From positions 2,009,667 to 2,073,666 of the forward strand of contig NZ_MU158689.1 of assembly GCF_015209965.1 (NCBI RefSeq): a stretch of 64,000 nt of DNA, in the 5' to 3' direction. How positions within the stretch are numbered: position 1 is the first letter of the stretch; the number at the start of each line of letters is the position of its first letter. The notes below the pieces were generated by a model that was given only the letters and a program-made list of their open reading frames with translations, was not told where the DNA came from and did not search any database. Shown one piece after another: positions 63,944-64,000 of this stretch. A program made the translations under genes and the position numbers. This DNA comes from Sphingobacterium pedocola (GTDB taxonomy: Bacteria; Bacteroidota; Bacteroidia; Sphingobacteriales; Sphingobacteriaceae).

Positions 63944-64000
63944 TTAAACGGTTATTTCTTTAATTAATACTTCTCTAAACTCGTCAGGGGTCATTGAACC
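63944..64000 (-). CDS. thrS: Threonyl-tRNA synthetase, C-terminal end only
   Basis: The last 18 codons (GSMTPDEFREVLIKEITV) and TAA are visible, entering from the right edge. The sequence fits the end of the anticodon-binding domain, and the position before infC is where thrS usually lies. The stop is in the same frame as infC and is followed immediately by the ATT codon. Confidence 0.7.
   Translation of the reverse strand, partial: GSMTPDEFREVLIKEITV

Noticed and set aside
1..64000. CRISPR arrays, tRNA or rRNA genes, complete restriction, toxin-antitoxin or abortive-infection systems
   Set aside because: I found no spaced direct repeats of CRISPR type, no cloverleaf, and no recognisable defence genes. 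The remains of the element's methylase/helicase do not form a working system.

Overview
The window comes from a member of the Bacteroidota, most likely the family Sphingobacteriaceae (Sphingobacterium, Pedobacter or Olivibacter relatives). The evidence is RteC and MobC proteins of Bacteroidetes-type conjugative elements, a PolX, PurM and IF-3 of Sphingobacteriaceae type, lipoproteins with short lipoboxes, few Shine-Dalgarno sequences, and promoter boxes that fit the Bacteroidetes TAnnTTTG pattern. Genus cannot be fixed by reading alone.

Positions 1-18026 are a decaying integrative or mobilizable element carrying accessory genes. Its left part holds a partial helix-turn-helix gene, a frameshifted gene, the tail of a LytTR regulator, a complete IS3-family insertion sequence, the head of an AraC regulator and a frameshifted mobC coupling-protein gene. 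A block of small stress, detoxification and regulatory genes follows (5.2-13.9 kb: PhyH dioxygenase, AraC, two-gene VOC/NAD(P)-binding set, ASCH, GNAT, OsmC, DUF4180, a TPR-SRPBCC fusion, DUF3052, a membrane protein, a lipoprotein, a CGNR regulator). The right part has two opposed rteC genes around a 5'-truncated helicase gene and an excisionase-like gene. Most of the visible gene damage (single-base frameshifts, truncations, a gene fusion) lies in this part.

Positions 18.6-25.5 kb hold a stress-related set: a small membrane protein, a metallo-beta-lactamase-fold hydrolase, an SDR, a 738-residue helical-toroid protein, manganese catalase with a short acidic partner, and a DJ-1/PfpI protein. 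From 19.0 to 24.4 kb the DNA looks clearly richer in GC than its surroundings.

From 25.8 to 36.5 kb there is an electron-transfer set (MarR, ferredoxin-NADP reductase, 2Fe-2S ferredoxin, NDH-2), then a trehalose pair (fused trehalose-6-phosphate synthase/phosphatase overlapping a GH15 glycosidase), which converges on an ECF sigma factor and a LuxR-type response regulator/histidine kinase pair.

From 37 kb to the end the content is mainly chromosomal: two UDG-superfamily glycosylases, PolX with a degenerate polymerase site, a hydroxyacid dehydrogenase, FabV, Dps, an aldo/keto reductase, a long RluA-type pseudouridine synthase, a Crp/Fnr regulator, a bacteriophytochrome kinase, small stress proteins, Lon, RNase H, PurM followed by a RimB-like protease and RimK, and the translation cluster thrS-infC-rpmI-rplT on the minus strand. 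Many convergent gene pairs are separated by strong two-way hairpin terminators. infC, the RimB-like gene and rimK lack ATG starts.

I found no CRISPR array, no tRNA or rRNA gene, and no complete anti-phage system. The most unusual items are the regulator junction at the IS, the fused TPR-SRPBCC gene, the purM-rimB-rimK arrangement with rare starts, the likely leaderless promoters of purM and rnhA, and the MarR operator over its own promoter.
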